From: JBBAFB01 sp041655595
GTDB lineage: Bacteria > Bacillota > DULZ01
Length of the DNA: 16,334 bases
Assembly: GCA_041655595.1 (NCBI GenBank)
Contig: JBBAFB010000040.1
Location: 1-16,334 of the forward strand
Reading direction: 5' to 3'
In this document: positions 1 through 7,470 of the stretch, piece by piece
How positions within the stretch are numbered: position 1 is the stretch's first letter
How the letters are laid out: every line of letters begins with the position of its first letter
Translations under genes and position numbers: made by a program
The notes under the pieces: generated by a model
The model's database searches: none
Told to the model about the DNA's origin: nothing
What the model saw: only the letters and a program-made list of their open reading frames with translations

Positions 1-1365
1 AAGGTTTTCCACAACCCTTCTTATTTTTTCCGGGTCGGCCTTGGTTAAAGGAATTGCCGGGGCAATTTCTACTCGAAAGTCCAAACCCTTATTTTTAGCC
101 AAGGGGATCATGACGCTTTCCACTGAGGAAATGATATCCGCCATATCAACCACTTCCAGTACCAGTTGATCCTTACCTGCTTCAATCTTAGCTAAATCTA
201 AAATATTATTAATCAATCTTAATAAAATCTGACTGTTTAGAAGCACCTCTTTTAAATAATGCTCCTCTTCCTCATCTTCCAACGCGGTATCAAATAGGAT
301 CAGTTCCGCAAAAGCAATAATCGAGGTTAAAGGTGTTCGTAATTCATGACTCATAATAGCGAGAAATTCTGATTTATAGGCATTGGTCTCCTTTAGTCTT
401 AAATTCATCTGCTCTAACTCTTGTTGATGTCTTTGTAAAACCAAGTTGGCCTTTTCCAGTTCGGTGGTTCGCTCCTTAACTTTCGATTCCAAGTTGGAAT
501 ACAAATCCGACAACTGTTCCGTCATACTTTTAAAATGACATATCAACCTTTTTATTTCGCCTTCCGCCTCTATACTTTCTAGATTGACATCCCAATTACC
601 TGCACCAATTTTTGCCACCGCTAGTTCCAGCTTACCAAGAGAATTAGTAACCATTTTGGTCATCAGCTTATAAATACTGCTTACACATAATAGAATTAAT
701 AACAAAGAAAAAAAAGCGTTGCTTAGTAAATTCTGTCTTATGTCTTCATAATATATAGCCATAGGCATCGTTAGACTAAAAGATCCGCCGAAATCACCCA
801 CTTCCCAACCCTCTTTAGGATAGTCCGCCATATCCATTTCTCCTATGGGAAAACCATGACATTCTAAACAACTTTCTTCCGCCCATAAAGGTATCATATA
901 GCGGAATACCCTTTCCCCATTCAGTTCTGTGGACACCCAATATTCTTTTTCTGCTGGATTTTCTTTAAACCAATTAATTCCCTCAACCTCAAATTCGTCC
1001 GGTGCATTGAGTATGTTCCTGTACTCTGTATTAGTAGGCTTTATCACATAATCCGTCCTGGAGGCCAACATTGCACCCACACCCATCACCGTAGTAGAGC
1101 AGCTCAAATGCTTGTATTCAAAGCCACCTGAGGAATCATAATTAATTTTATTCTGGTTTCTGACCATGAATTCCCAGATGGCTTTTTGTTGTTCTGTAAT
1201 AACCTGAGCTTTTTCTAATAAGCTGCTCGCCACCCTATTTGTCATTTTATTTAAATCCCAAATAAATTTCACTCCCATTACCAAAACAATTATTAAAGCA
1301 ATAGCTAACATAAAGCGAAAAATTAAATTGTCCCTAAAACCGCCCGCACATTGTTTTTTTTCCAC
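1..1365 (-). CDS. Heme-c sensor histidine kinase (C-terminus cut by window edge)
   Basis: 455 residues are visible. A transmembrane helix at about residues 14-35 is followed by an extracytoplasmic sensor region to about 216 with a CLECH motif (CxxCH, residues 166-170), which marks covalent c-type heme. The layout fits the Tll0287-like/DUF3365 sensor family. Then come a second transmembrane helix (about 217-236), a HAMP-like linker, a coiled coil (about 300-330) and a HisKA dimerisation domain with MSHELRTP, whose phospho-acceptor is His340. The visible part ends in the N-box (DPEKIRRVVENL), so the ATPase domain is mostly outside the window. The GTG start follows a GAAGGGGA ribosome site; an in-frame TAA lies upstream and no ATG is available. 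The gene is divergent from the first dms operon, so it probably controls it by phosphorylating a response regulator not seen here. What it senses (redox state, gas or another heme ligand) is unknown. Confidence 0.9.
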   Translation of the reverse strand, partial: MEKKQCAGGFRDNLIFRFMLAIALIIVLVMGVKFIWDLNKMTNRVASSLLEKAQVITEQQKAIWEFMVRNQNKINYDSSGGFEYKHLSCSTTVMGVGAMLASRTDYVIKPTNTEYRNILNAPDEFEVEGINWFKENPAEKEYWVSTELNGERVFRYMIPLWAEESCLECHGFPIGEMDMADYPKEGWEVGDFGGSFSLTMPMAIYYEDIRQNLLSNAFFSLLLILLCVSSIYKLMTKMVTNSLGKLELAVAKIGAGNWDVNLESIEAEGEIKRLICHFKSMTEQLSDLYSNLESKVKERTTELEKANLVLQRHQQELEQMNLRLKETNAYKSEFLAIMSHELRTPLTSIIAFAELILFDTALEDEEEEHYLKEVLLNSQILLRLINNILDLAKIEAGKDQLVLEVVDMADIISSVESVMIPLAKNKGLDFRVEIAPAIPLTKADPEKIRRVVENL

Positions 1366-1431
1366 CTTCGCCCCATCCCCTTCTATGATCTTTTAACATG
1401 ATTTAAATATATCGAACTAAATATTTTGTCG

Positions 1432-1569
1432 TTCTTAAGGAATATTAACAGTCGTTATACAATTAAAACATTTACTATAGGTTTCTTAAACACCAGCCAT
1501 AAACCTTTTTCTTAAGAAAGATTTCACAAAATTTAATAATTGATTAATATTTGTTTTCTTTTTTCTTAA
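1432..1569. promoter_or_regulatory. Four TTCTTAA boxes between kinase and first operon
   Basis: The heptamer TTCTTAA occurs at 1432-1438, 1483-1489, 1509-1515 and 1563-1569, at spacings of 51, 26 and 54 bp. The third box is part of the palindrome TTTCTTAAGAAA. No similar cluster precedes operons 2 or 3. The last box lies just upstream of a possible -35 element for the first operon. The set could bind the response regulator partnered with the adjacent kinase. This is inference: the region is very AT-rich and chance occurrence is possible. Confidence 0.3.
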
Positions 1570-1574
1570 TATGT

Positions 1575-1605
1575 TTGTGATAACATTAACTAACAAAAGT
1601 AATAA
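1575..1605 (+). promoter_or_regulatory. Possible promoter of dms operon 1
   Basis: A weak candidate: TTGTGA at 1575-1580 and AGTAAT/TAATAA at 1598-1605, spaced 17-19 bp. It would leave a leader of about 110 nt before the A1 start. Nothing else in 1366-1721 is clearly genic. A second Shine-Dalgarno-like AAAGGAG near 1642 is followed by GTG AAC TAA only, so it serves no real reading frame. Confidence 0.2.
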
Positions 1606-1721
1606 AATTTTATAGCTTTTTTAATTCATTATACCAAACAGAAAGGAGTGAACTAAAGAGGCAATAGTTGTTTTTTGTTTTACTTTCACTATTATTATAG
1701 TTAAAGGAGGTTATTAACTTA

Positions 1722-4304
1722 ATGGCTAATTTAATTAACAAGGTTAACAAGCTAAACTTAAGTAGAAGAAACTTTCTAAAAGCAAGTGCTGCCGCCACTG
1801 CCAGCCTATCCTTGGTTGGCTGTGGAAACTCACTAATGAAAAGCGCAACTGGAAGTGCGGCAAGTGAGGAAGGAGAATGGATTACCGCTTCTTGTTGGCA
1901 TAACTGCGGTGGACGTTGTTTAAACAAAGCCCTTGTTGTTGATGGTGTCGTTATACGTCAAAAAACTGATGATACACACCCAGATAGTCCTGATTTTCCA
2001 CAACAGCGCGGGTGTGCAAGGGGTAGGGCTCAAAGGAGTATGATCTTTGGAGCCGATCGCCTAAAATATCCGATGAAAAGGAAGAATTGGGAACCGGGTG
2101 GAGGTAAAAAGGAATTACGCGGACGTGATGAATGGGTTAGAATCTCTTGGGATGAGGCACTGGATACCATAGCAAGTGAAATAAAAAGAATCACAGATAA
2201 GTATGGAAATGGCTCTATCCTGAGTATTGATGGGCCCGACTTACAACGCACCCTAAATGCTAATGGTGGCTATACATCATATTGGGGCGCTGTATCCTGG
2301 GGCACATGGAGAGAATCCTATGTGTATTTTACAGGCATCCCGGGCTCTGGGACAACATCAGGAAATGACCGTTTACGAATAAGGGATGCAAAATTGATTA
2401 TCATGTGGGGTGCCAATCCAGCCTGGAGTAGCTCAGGGAACCCGTTATATATTTATCAACAAGCAAAGAAAAATGGAGCTAAATTTATTTTTATTGATCC
2501 CTTTTACAATGACTCTGCCCAAGCACTCGCAGATGAGTGGATCCCTATACGCCCCGCAACAGACACAACTTTACTTTTGGGGATGGCCTATCATATTATT
2601 GAAAATAATCTTCAAGATCAGGATTTTCTTGATAGATACACCGTTGGTTTTGATTCTGAACACATGCCCGAGAATACTGATCCCAATAACAATTTTAAGG
2701 ACTATATTTTAGGTACATTTGACGGGATTCCTAAAACCCCGGAATGGGCTGCCGAAATATGTGGTGTCGAACCTAATAAAATCAGGAAACTAGCGACAGA
2801 GTTTGCCACAACTAAACCTGCACTGATTCAAACTGCCGGGGCCCCAGCAAGAATTAACAACGGGGAACACCTACCCCATGCAATGTTAACCCTAGGATTT
2901 ATGACTGGCAATATTGGAATTAGTGGTTCAGGAGTTGGTCCCAACATGCACAATTCCGCAGGCAACGCGGGGCCAGCGTTGGTAAAGTCTGGAGGGGCGG
3001 GTGTCCCGAGCATACCAAATCCCCTTCATAAAGGACGTCCCACAGGCAAGGGCTGCGAAAATGCAATTAACAATTGTGAACTCTGGGATGCCGTATTAAC
3101 AGGTAAATATACCGCAGGTCCGGGACCGAAAAAAAATATAAATATTCAAATGATTTGTGCCAATGGTTTCGGATCCGCGTTAAATCAAAAAGCTGGTGCA
3201 ATGAAAGGTATAGATGCCCATAGAAAAGTTGAATTTGTATTCAGTCAAAGCCACTTTTTAGCAAGCCATTGCAAATATTCAGATATTGTTTTACCTGCCA
3301 CAACAGATTGGGAACGCTACGGAACGATCCTCACTGGAAATAGGGATATATTAATATGGGCTAGCCAAATATGCGAACCAATATATGAGGCAAAAGACGA
3401 CATCTGGGTCGCAAAGGAAATTGGCAAAAGACTAGGCTTGGATCCCAACATAATAGACCCCATACCACTTAAACAGAAAATATTTAATCAGGTCGCCGGG
3501 GCCACCGTTATCAAAACAGATGGAAGTGGATATGAAAACCTTGTAACAATTACCGAAAAAGATATCCAAGAATTAGGTGTTGAAGGAAAAGTTCAACAGG
3601 GAAGAATTCCTATAATGGAATTTAAGGAAAAAGGGATTTACCAGGTACCTAGAACAATAGGTGACCGCTTAGGCCACACCGAGCTAGAAACATTCCGGGA
3701 GGATCCAGAAAACAACCCTGTAGATACGCCTAGTGGTAAACTGGAAATTTATTGCCAAGGAGTCGCCGACCATGTTAGGGATTGCGGATTTAATCAGAAA
3801 GATCCATTACCTAAATACGATCCCTCAATAGAGGGCTATGAAGACACCTTTTCTGATTGGAAAAATAAAATCAAGGGAGACTACCCTTTACAACTTGTTA
3901 CAATTCACTATTTAAGGAGGAGCCATTCTAGCTTTGATAATTCCCCCTGGCTACGACAATCCTTCGCACAACATGTATTTTTAAATTCAAGAGATGCTAA
4001 TAAGCGGGGAATAACCGAAGGAGAAACAGTAAAAATATCCAGTCGGCACGGCGAAGTTATCCGAAGGGTTACAATTACGGAAAGAGTTATGCCCGGAGTT
4101 ATTATTCTCGGAGAAGGTGCATGGATAGATATGGATGAAGAAAGCAACATTGATAGGGCGGGCAACACCAATATTCTAAATGGTGACTACGCAACAGGAC
4201 AGGGACATACCGGTCATAACTCTTGTAATGTTGAAGTTTCGAAGTGGGAAGGTGTCCCATTGGAAGTAGATTACAAGTGGCCGCAAAGAATAATTAGTTT
4301 TTAA
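1722..4304 (+). CDS. dmsA: DmsA-type molybdopterin catalytic subunit, copy 1
   Basis: 860-aa catalytic subunit of a DMSO-reductase-family enzyme that reduces a terminal acceptor with electrons from the B subunit. The N-terminus has a Tat signal (SRRNFLK, Arg15-Arg16) ending in LVGC (Cys34), a lipobox-like sequence. Cys58, Cys62, Cys66 and Cys98 (Cx3Cx3Cx31C) ligate the first [4Fe-4S] cluster, as in DmsA. Ser192 in AVSWGTW aligns with the Mo-ligating serine of E. coli DmsA. The C-terminal part keeps the DmsA motif TPSGKLEIY (about 669-677) and a closing GHTGHNS cofactor-binding stretch. Of the three paralogs it is closest to DmsA in indel pattern, but it is about 7 residues shorter just before the Mo ligand. 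ATG follows TTAAAGGAGG. The B subunit begins 24 nt downstream. Family and chain role are firm; the substrate (DMSO, TMAO or another oxide) cannot be read from sequence. Confidence 0.92.
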   Translation: MANLINKVNKLNLSRRNFLKASAAATASLSLVGCGNSLMKSATGSAASEEGEWITASCWHNCGGRCLNKALVVDGVVIRQKTDDTHPDSPDFPQQRGCARGRAQRSMIFGADRLKYPMKRKNWEPGGGKKELRGRDEWVRISWDEALDTIASEIKRITDKYGNGSILSIDGPDLQRTLNANGGYTSYWGAVSWGTWRESYVYFTGIPGSGTTSGNDRLRIRDAKLIIMWGANPAWSSSGNPLYIYQQAKKNGAKFIFIDPFYNDSAQALADEWIPIRPATDTTLLLGMAYHIIENNLQDQDFLDRYTVGFDSEHMPENTDPNNNFKDYILGTFDGIPKTPEWAAEICGVEPNKIRKLATEFATTKPALIQTAGAPARINNGEHLPHAMLTLGFMTGNIGISGSGVGPNMHNSAGNAGPALVKSGGAGVPSIPNPLHKGRPTGKGCENAINNCELWDAVLTGKYTAGPGPKKNINIQMICANGFGSALNQKAGAMKGIDAHRKVEFVFSQSHFLASHCKYSDIVLPATTDWERYGTILTGNRDILIWASQICEPIYEAKDDIWVAKEIGKRLGLDPNIIDPIPLKQKIFNQVAGATVIKTDGSGYENLVTITEKDIQELGVEGKVQQGRIPIMEFKEKGIYQVPRTIGDRLGHTELETFREDPENNPVDTPSGKLEIYCQGVADHVRDCGFNQKDPLPKYDPSIEGYEDTFSDWKNKIKGDYPLQLVTIHYLRRSHSSFDNSPWLRQSFAQHVFLNSRDANKRGITEGETVKISSRHGEVIRRVTITERVMPGVIILGEGAWIDMDEESNIDRAGNTNILNGDYATGQGHTGHNSCNVEVSKWEGVPLEVDYKWPQRIISF

Positions 4305-4328
4305 AATCTTTGAAAGGGGTGACTTATT

Positions 4329-4910
4329 GTGACTCGATTAGGTTTTTATTTTGATATGACTTCTTGTGTAGGATGCCGTACATGTGAAATTGCATGTAAA
4401 GACAAAAACAATTTGCAAGTAGGCATTGTCTTTAGACAAGTTTCCACTTTTGAAACAGGTAGTTTTCCAAACCCAGGAGTTTTTCATTATTCTGGAGCCT
4501 GTAACCACTGTGCAAATCCAAAATGTGTTGAGGGTTGCCCCACCGGGGCAATGCATATATCTGATGATGGCACAATTCAACATGACAGTGACAAATGTAT
4601 AGGGTGTCGATATTGCGTTTGGAATTGTCCCTATGGTGCTCCGAAATTTATACCTGAAACAGGAAAAGTGGCTAAATGCGATAGTTGTAAAGATTTAAGA
4701 GACAAAGGAGAAAACCCCGCTTGTGTAGATGCTTGCATGATGAGAGCCCTAGAATGGGGAGATATTGATGAGTTAAAAAGAAAACATGCCGGGGAAGAGT
4801 TAACTAACGATCTGCCTATTTTAGAAACATCTACAATCAGCGAACCAGCCTTAATAATTAATATCAAACCAGTTGCTAGGCAAAAAGATTACAGAGAAAA
4901 GGTGGTGTAA
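4329..4910 (+). CDS. dmsB: DmsB-type four-cluster iron-sulfur subunit, copy 1
   Basis: 193-aa electron-transfer subunit with 16 cysteines in four ferredoxin-like groups: 13/16/19/23, 58/61/66/70, 90/93/96/100 and 117/120/132/136. These fit four [4Fe-4S] clusters linking the membrane anchor to the catalytic subunit. E. coli DmsB (about 205 aa) has the same plan. There is no signal peptide, so it is expected to cross the membrane with the Tat-tagged A subunit, as in other members of the family. The GTG start is supported by AAAGGGGTGA upstream and by alignment with the other two copies. The stop is 3 nt before the C gene, so translation is probably coupled. Confidence 0.93.
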   Translation: MTRLGFYFDMTSCVGCRTCEIACKDKNNLQVGIVFRQVSTFETGSFPNPGVFHYSGACNHCANPKCVEGCPTGAMHISDDGTIQHDSDKCIGCRYCVWNCPYGAPKFIPETGKVAKCDSCKDLRDKGENPACVDACMMRALEWGDIDELKRKHAGEELTNDLPILETSTISEPALIINIKPVARQKDYREKVV

Positions 4911-4913
4911 ATA

Positions 4914-5753
4914 ATGGGTGAAACTAGTTTGTTGGTCTTTAGTATCTGTATGCAGGCTGCAATTGGGATTATGTTGTTTTCCTTTGTTGCCCAAATGGTT
5001 TTTAAAGATAAACAGTTTAAAATGGCTGCCATTACTGCCGCCATATTAGGAGTAGTTGGGGTTTTTGCTTCCTTTGCTCACCTGGGCCACCCCCTATCTG
5101 CTCTTAATGTTTTGGGTCGGTTTGGGCAGTCCTGGTTAAGTACAGAAGCTGTTTTGGCAGGAGTTTTTGCCGGTGTTGCCGTTTTATATGCCGCACTTCA
5201 CTTCTTCAGGCCCGATGATCGGATGCTTAGTCTCGGATTAAGTGGAATAGGTAGCGTACTGGGTTTAGTAGCGGTTCTGTCTATGGCAAAGGTTTACACG
5301 ACTACTTCCGTACCCGTTTGGCAGGGTGCAAATACTTTTATAGATTTTTATACCACTACGATAGCTATTGGTGCCTTGGGCTTCCTTGCCACTAGTATTG
5401 GTCAGCTTCAAGATGTCAGCAAAAAACTATTTGGCTATTCCATCTTGGCCGCCGTAGTAATTCAGGCCGCTTCTACAGTACCACATATTCTTGGCCTGAG
5501 CGGAATGGGTGCAGCGGCTCAAAGCAGTATCCAGATCCTAAATGGCATGAACACCCTTGTCTGGGCAAAATGGCTGTTGATTTTGGGCGGTGCAGGGATA
5601 GCCTTATATCCGGCCTCCGCAAAAGTTCAAGAGGGTGCCAAGCTCAATATTAACGCATTTATAACAGCAGGAGCAGCCTTGGTCATTGGCCAAGTAATCG
5701 GCAGATATTTATTTTATGCAGCTTTAGTAGTTACCAATGTTGGGCTAATGTAG
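4914..5753 (+). CDS. dmsC: DmsC-type membrane anchor, menaquinol oxidase subunit, copy 1
   Basis: 279-aa integral membrane protein with eight predicted helices (about 7-28, 37-56, 76-95, 106-126, 142-161, 173-193, 215-233, 247-274). It anchors the AB dimer and oxidises menaquinol. It matches the DmsC family: HLGHPLSALN at 56-65 corresponds to HLGSPMRAFN in E. coli DmsC, and the C-terminal IGRYLFY corresponds to IGRGVFY. His56 and Glu78 sit exactly 22 residues apart, like His65 and Glu87 of E. coli DmsC, residues implicated in quinol binding. The ribosome site lies in the end of the B gene. It is the last gene of operon 1, about 55 nt before a terminator. Parts of its DNA resemble copy 3 and other parts copy 2. 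Confidence 0.92.
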   Translation: MGETSLLVFSICMQAAIGIMLFSFVAQMVFKDKQFKMAAITAAILGVVGVFASFAHLGHPLSALNVLGRFGQSWLSTEAVLAGVFAGVAVLYAALHFFRPDDRMLSLGLSGIGSVLGLVAVLSMAKVYTTTSVPVWQGANTFIDFYTTTIAIGALGFLATSIGQLQDVSKKLFGYSILAAVVIQAASTVPHILGLSGMGAAAQSSIQILNGMNTLVWAKWLLILGGAGIALYPASAKVQEGAKLNINAFITAGAALVIGQVIGRYLFYAALVVTNVGLM

Positions 5754-5808
5754 TAGTTTACTAAAGGTAACAACTATCAATAAATTAATCCCCCAATATT
5801 ATATAAAT

Positions 5809-5856
5809 AAAAAAGCCCTGGCTCTTAAACCCTCCTTTTAGAGCCGGGGCTTTTTT
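5809..5856. terminator. Rho-independent terminator after dms operon 1, probably bidirectional
   Basis: The left arm AAAAAAGCCCTGGCTCT and right arm AGAGCCGGGGCTTTTTT form a long stem with one G-U pair and a CCTCC-containing loop, followed by TTTTTT on the plus strand. The left arm begins with AAAAAA, so the minus strand also has a T-run and could stop transcripts arriving from the converging Rpn gene. The same structure, with small changes, follows operon 2. Confidence 0.9.
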
Positions 5857-5873
5857 ATGTGTCAGGTGGCAAG

Positions 5874-5950
5874 GGTGGCAAGGGGACGCTTTGTTTGCCA
5901 GCTAGTTTTGGTAACAGAAAAGCAGCTACTTTTGATGGATAAAATAGCTG
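5874..5950. repeat. Dispersed repeat, copy 1 (left end of Rpn element)
   Basis: These 77 bp are identical to 16258-16334 and similar to 7035-7107. They cover the non-coding left end of the Rpn element, including GGGGACGCTTTGTTTGCC and most of the hairpin after the Rpn gene. Complete identity in non-coding DNA suggests recent copying. Confidence 0.9.
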
Positions 5951-5954
5951 CTTT
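5919..5954 (-). terminator. Hairpin terminator of the Rpn gene
   Basis: AAAGCAGCTA (5919-5928) pairs perfectly with TAGCTGCTTT (5945-5954). The stem extends by TTTT/AAAA past a bulged C, leaving a 7-nt loop. It begins 13 nt past the Rpn stop and ends in TTTT on the minus strand, as a Rho-independent terminator would. The hairpin is kept in the other copies of the repeat. Confidence 0.6.
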
Positions 5955-5967
5955 AAAAGCACAACCC

Positions 5968-6909
5968 TCAATCTTCCAATTCTTTAGCTAGTTTATTTAA
6001 TTCTTCTTCCTTAAGCCCGGTCGCTAGGGATATTTGTTTTGTTGGCATGCCCAGTTTTATAAGGTTTTTAGCGGCCATCAATAATCCCTCATGTTTCCCT
6101 TTTTCTATGCCTTCTAACCTACCTTTTTCCATGCCTTTTTCCATGCCTTTTTCCATACCCATCAATTCTGCATACTTTACTTGGGAGATAGCGTCTCGTC
6201 TGGCTTTTTCTCTAGCGAAGAATCTTTCCCGTATTGCTTCATCAGCGGAAATCTGCTCTAACATTTCTTTAGCCATTTTAAGAAGTTCACTCCTTTCAAT
6301 CAATTTCTCTAGTTTCTCTTTGTTTTCAGGCTTTCCCGCCCACTTTAGAAAGCTTAGCCACATTTCGATAGCTTCCATTTTTTCTAGGTCTTTTTTGGGG
6401 TCAAATTTTGGCAATTCCAAATAATGTATTGATAAATCTTTTGTTAAGGGAAAATGTTCGCCTTTTTCTAAGATCAGGTACTCAGTATGATATTTACCGG
6501 TTTCCGTTATTAAATTAAAATCCATGATGTTAATTACTATTGATCTTTTTAGTTTGTGATATGGCTCTCCTTTACTTAGTGCCCCTCCATAGAGTTTCGA
6601 CCAGTAAAAAAGGCTTCTTTTTCTGAAGTCATCTGCATTGTTGATTTGAATTTCAATGTTGATTCTTTCTTCTTGCTGGGTTTTAACTTTAATATCCAGA
6701 ATAGAACTTTTGTCTTCTTCATGTTCTGCAATATTAATTGGGTTAAGATGGATAATTGATGTAATTTTTTCTTGATTTTCTAATGATAATATTGAGTTTA
6801 AAAAGTTGATTAGGATTAGCTTGCTATCCTCTTGTTCTTTACCAAATAGCGCTTTAAAGATCACGTCATTTAAGGGATTCAATAGTTCGGTTGTTTTGAT
6901 TTTCCCCAC
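5968..6909 (-). CDS. Rpn family recombination-promoting nuclease / PD-(D/E)XK transposase-like protein
   Basis: 313 aa, near the usual length of the Rpn/PD-(D/E)XK nuclease transposase family. The N-terminal LLNPLNDVIFKALFG (about 9-23) is the family signature. The nuclease core shows Asp72 (ILDIKVK) and Glu86-x-Gln88 (IEIQ), matching the D...ExQ pattern of this fold, and RSLFYWSKLY (about 99-107) is also typical. The C-terminal third is charged and helical, with tandem MEKG repeats (about 250-263) coded by a 12-bp repeat prone to slippage. GTG is the best start: it lies directly before the conserved N-terminus and about 38 nt downstream of a consensus promoter. Family members cut DNA and promote RecA-independent recombination; activity of this copy is not shown. 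It converges on operon 1 and may have taken part in the local duplications. Confidence 0.88.
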   Translation of the reverse strand: MGKIKTTELLNPLNDVIFKALFGKEQEDSKLILINFLNSILSLENQEKITSIIHLNPINIAEHEEDKSSILDIKVKTQQEERINIEIQINNADDFRKRSLFYWSKLYGGALSKGEPYHKLKRSIVINIMDFNLITETGKYHTEYLILEKGEHFPLTKDLSIHYLELPKFDPKKDLEKMEAIEMWLSFLKWAGKPENKEKLEKLIERSELLKMAKEMLEQISADEAIRERFFAREKARRDAISQVKYAELMGMEKGMEKGMEKGRLEGIEKGKHEGLLMAAKNLIKLGMPTKQISLATGLKEEELNKLAKELED

Positions 6910-6947
6910 CCCGTTTGCAGTTTTATTTTAACACAATTTTTGCTTTT

Positions 6948-6976
6948 ATTATACAGGGAACTGATGTTCGTGTCAA
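6948..6976 (-). promoter_or_regulatory. Consensus sigma-A promoter of the Rpn gene
   Basis: Read on the minus strand, a perfect TTGACA (6971-6976) is followed by a 17-bp spacer and a perfect TATAAT (6948-6953). Transcription would start near 6941, giving a leader of about 30 nt before the GTG start of the Rpn gene. Confidence 0.85.
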
Positions 6977-7034
6977 AGGGTTATTTGAATTTTATGAAAA
7001 TATTTTGGTTTTTACTTTTATTACTACAAATTTT

Positions 7035-7209
7035 GGCTAAGGGACGCTTTGTTTGCCAACTTATTTTAACAACAAAAAAGCAGTTACTTTTGATGGATAA
7101 AATAGCTGCTTTAAAAGCATAGCCCTCAATTTTCCAATTCTTTAGCTAGTTTATTTAATTCTTCTTCCTTAAGCCCGGTCACTAAGGATATTTGTTTTAT
7201 TAGCACGCC
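7035..7209. repeat. Dispersed repeat, copy 2 (old, truncated Rpn element end)
   Basis: The segment aligns without gaps at its start to 5877 onward (GGGACGCTTTGTTTGCC and the following hairpin) and runs on into the coding end of the Rpn gene. Homology stops sharply after 7209. It has many substitutions relative to copies 1 and 3, so it is the oldest of the three. It lies directly behind the promoter region of the intact Rpn gene, in the same orientation. Confidence 0.85.
7126..7209 (-). pseudogene. 3' fragment of a second Rpn nuclease gene
   Basis: The minus strand encodes 27 residues plus stop, collinear with the last 27 residues of the intact Rpn protein (shared core KQISL.TGLKEEELNKLAKELE). 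The rest of the gene, including the nuclease core, is missing. It joins directly to a terminator-like relic at about 7216. Confidence 0.85.
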
Positions 7210-7215
7210 TTGTAA

Positions 7216-7297
7216 GGTCCCGGCATTAAAATCCTTCCACTGGATGCCGGTTAATTTTACTTGGTATAACTTGCAAACCTAGACGGGGCTTGGTGAA
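7216..7297 (+). repeat. Relic of a dms operon trailer (matches downstream of operon 3)
   Basis: These bases align across their length, with one or two single-base gaps, to 16175-16257, the terminator and following DNA of operon 3. In the final 37 bases, 28 are identical. At operon 3 the matching block ends exactly where the next Rpn element starts. Here it follows the truncated Rpn fragment and precedes the upstream region of A2. It looks like the tail of a dms operon that has since been lost. Confidence 0.65.
7220..7257 (+). terminator. Decayed terminator hairpin in the relic
   Basis: CCGGCAT (7220-7226) pairs perfectly with ATGCCGG (7244-7250), and the T-tract that follows is interrupted (TTAATTTT). 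It corresponds to the intact terminator at 16177-16219. No intact gene lies immediately upstream on the plus strand. Confidence 0.5.
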
Positions 7298-7470
7298 TCG
7301 ACGCCAGTTAAAACTTACCTATTTATCTACATATTTCCCTATGCTAAGATATACAAGTGGGAGACCAATCCAGCTATTTGTGCGCAAAATAACTTTAGTC
7401 AAAGGGGGTAGTCTTGAAATTTTACAATTTCTTGCCTAATTATTTATAGCTAAAGGAGGTTTTTGTCTAA

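Larger units (their letters stand above)
5861..7034 (-). mobile_element. Rpn-family element between operons 1 and 2
   Basis: Homology between operons 1 and 2 continues through the terminator and stops at about 5860, where the segment carrying the Rpn gene begins. Its left part occurs again at 7035 (diverged) and at 16258 (identical over the visible 77 bp), which supports it as a dispersed unit. The left end has a 9-bp tandem GGTGGCAAG. No terminal inverted repeats or target duplications were recognised, so both boundaries are approximate. The right boundary is placed where the next, older copy starts. Confidence 0.45.

Noticed and set aside
1535..1590. FNR/CRP-like half-sites (TTGAT, TTTGTGA) upstream of A1
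   Set aside because: Only half-sites in very AT-rich DNA, with no matching second half at the right spacing.
6122..6160. Tandem 12-bp repeats on the plus strand
   Set aside because: They are the coding repeats for MEKG in the Rpn C-terminus, common in this family, not a separate element or CRISPR.
6940..7122. 60-codon plus-strand frame with a hydrophobic stretch
   Set aside because: It overlaps the Rpn promoter and the left end of repeat copy 2, has a TTG start and no ribosome site.
7377..7388. TTTGTGCGCAAA near-palindrome upstream of A2
   Set aside because: It is one mismatch from a palindrome, but single, short and not repeated before the other operons. Too little to call an operator.
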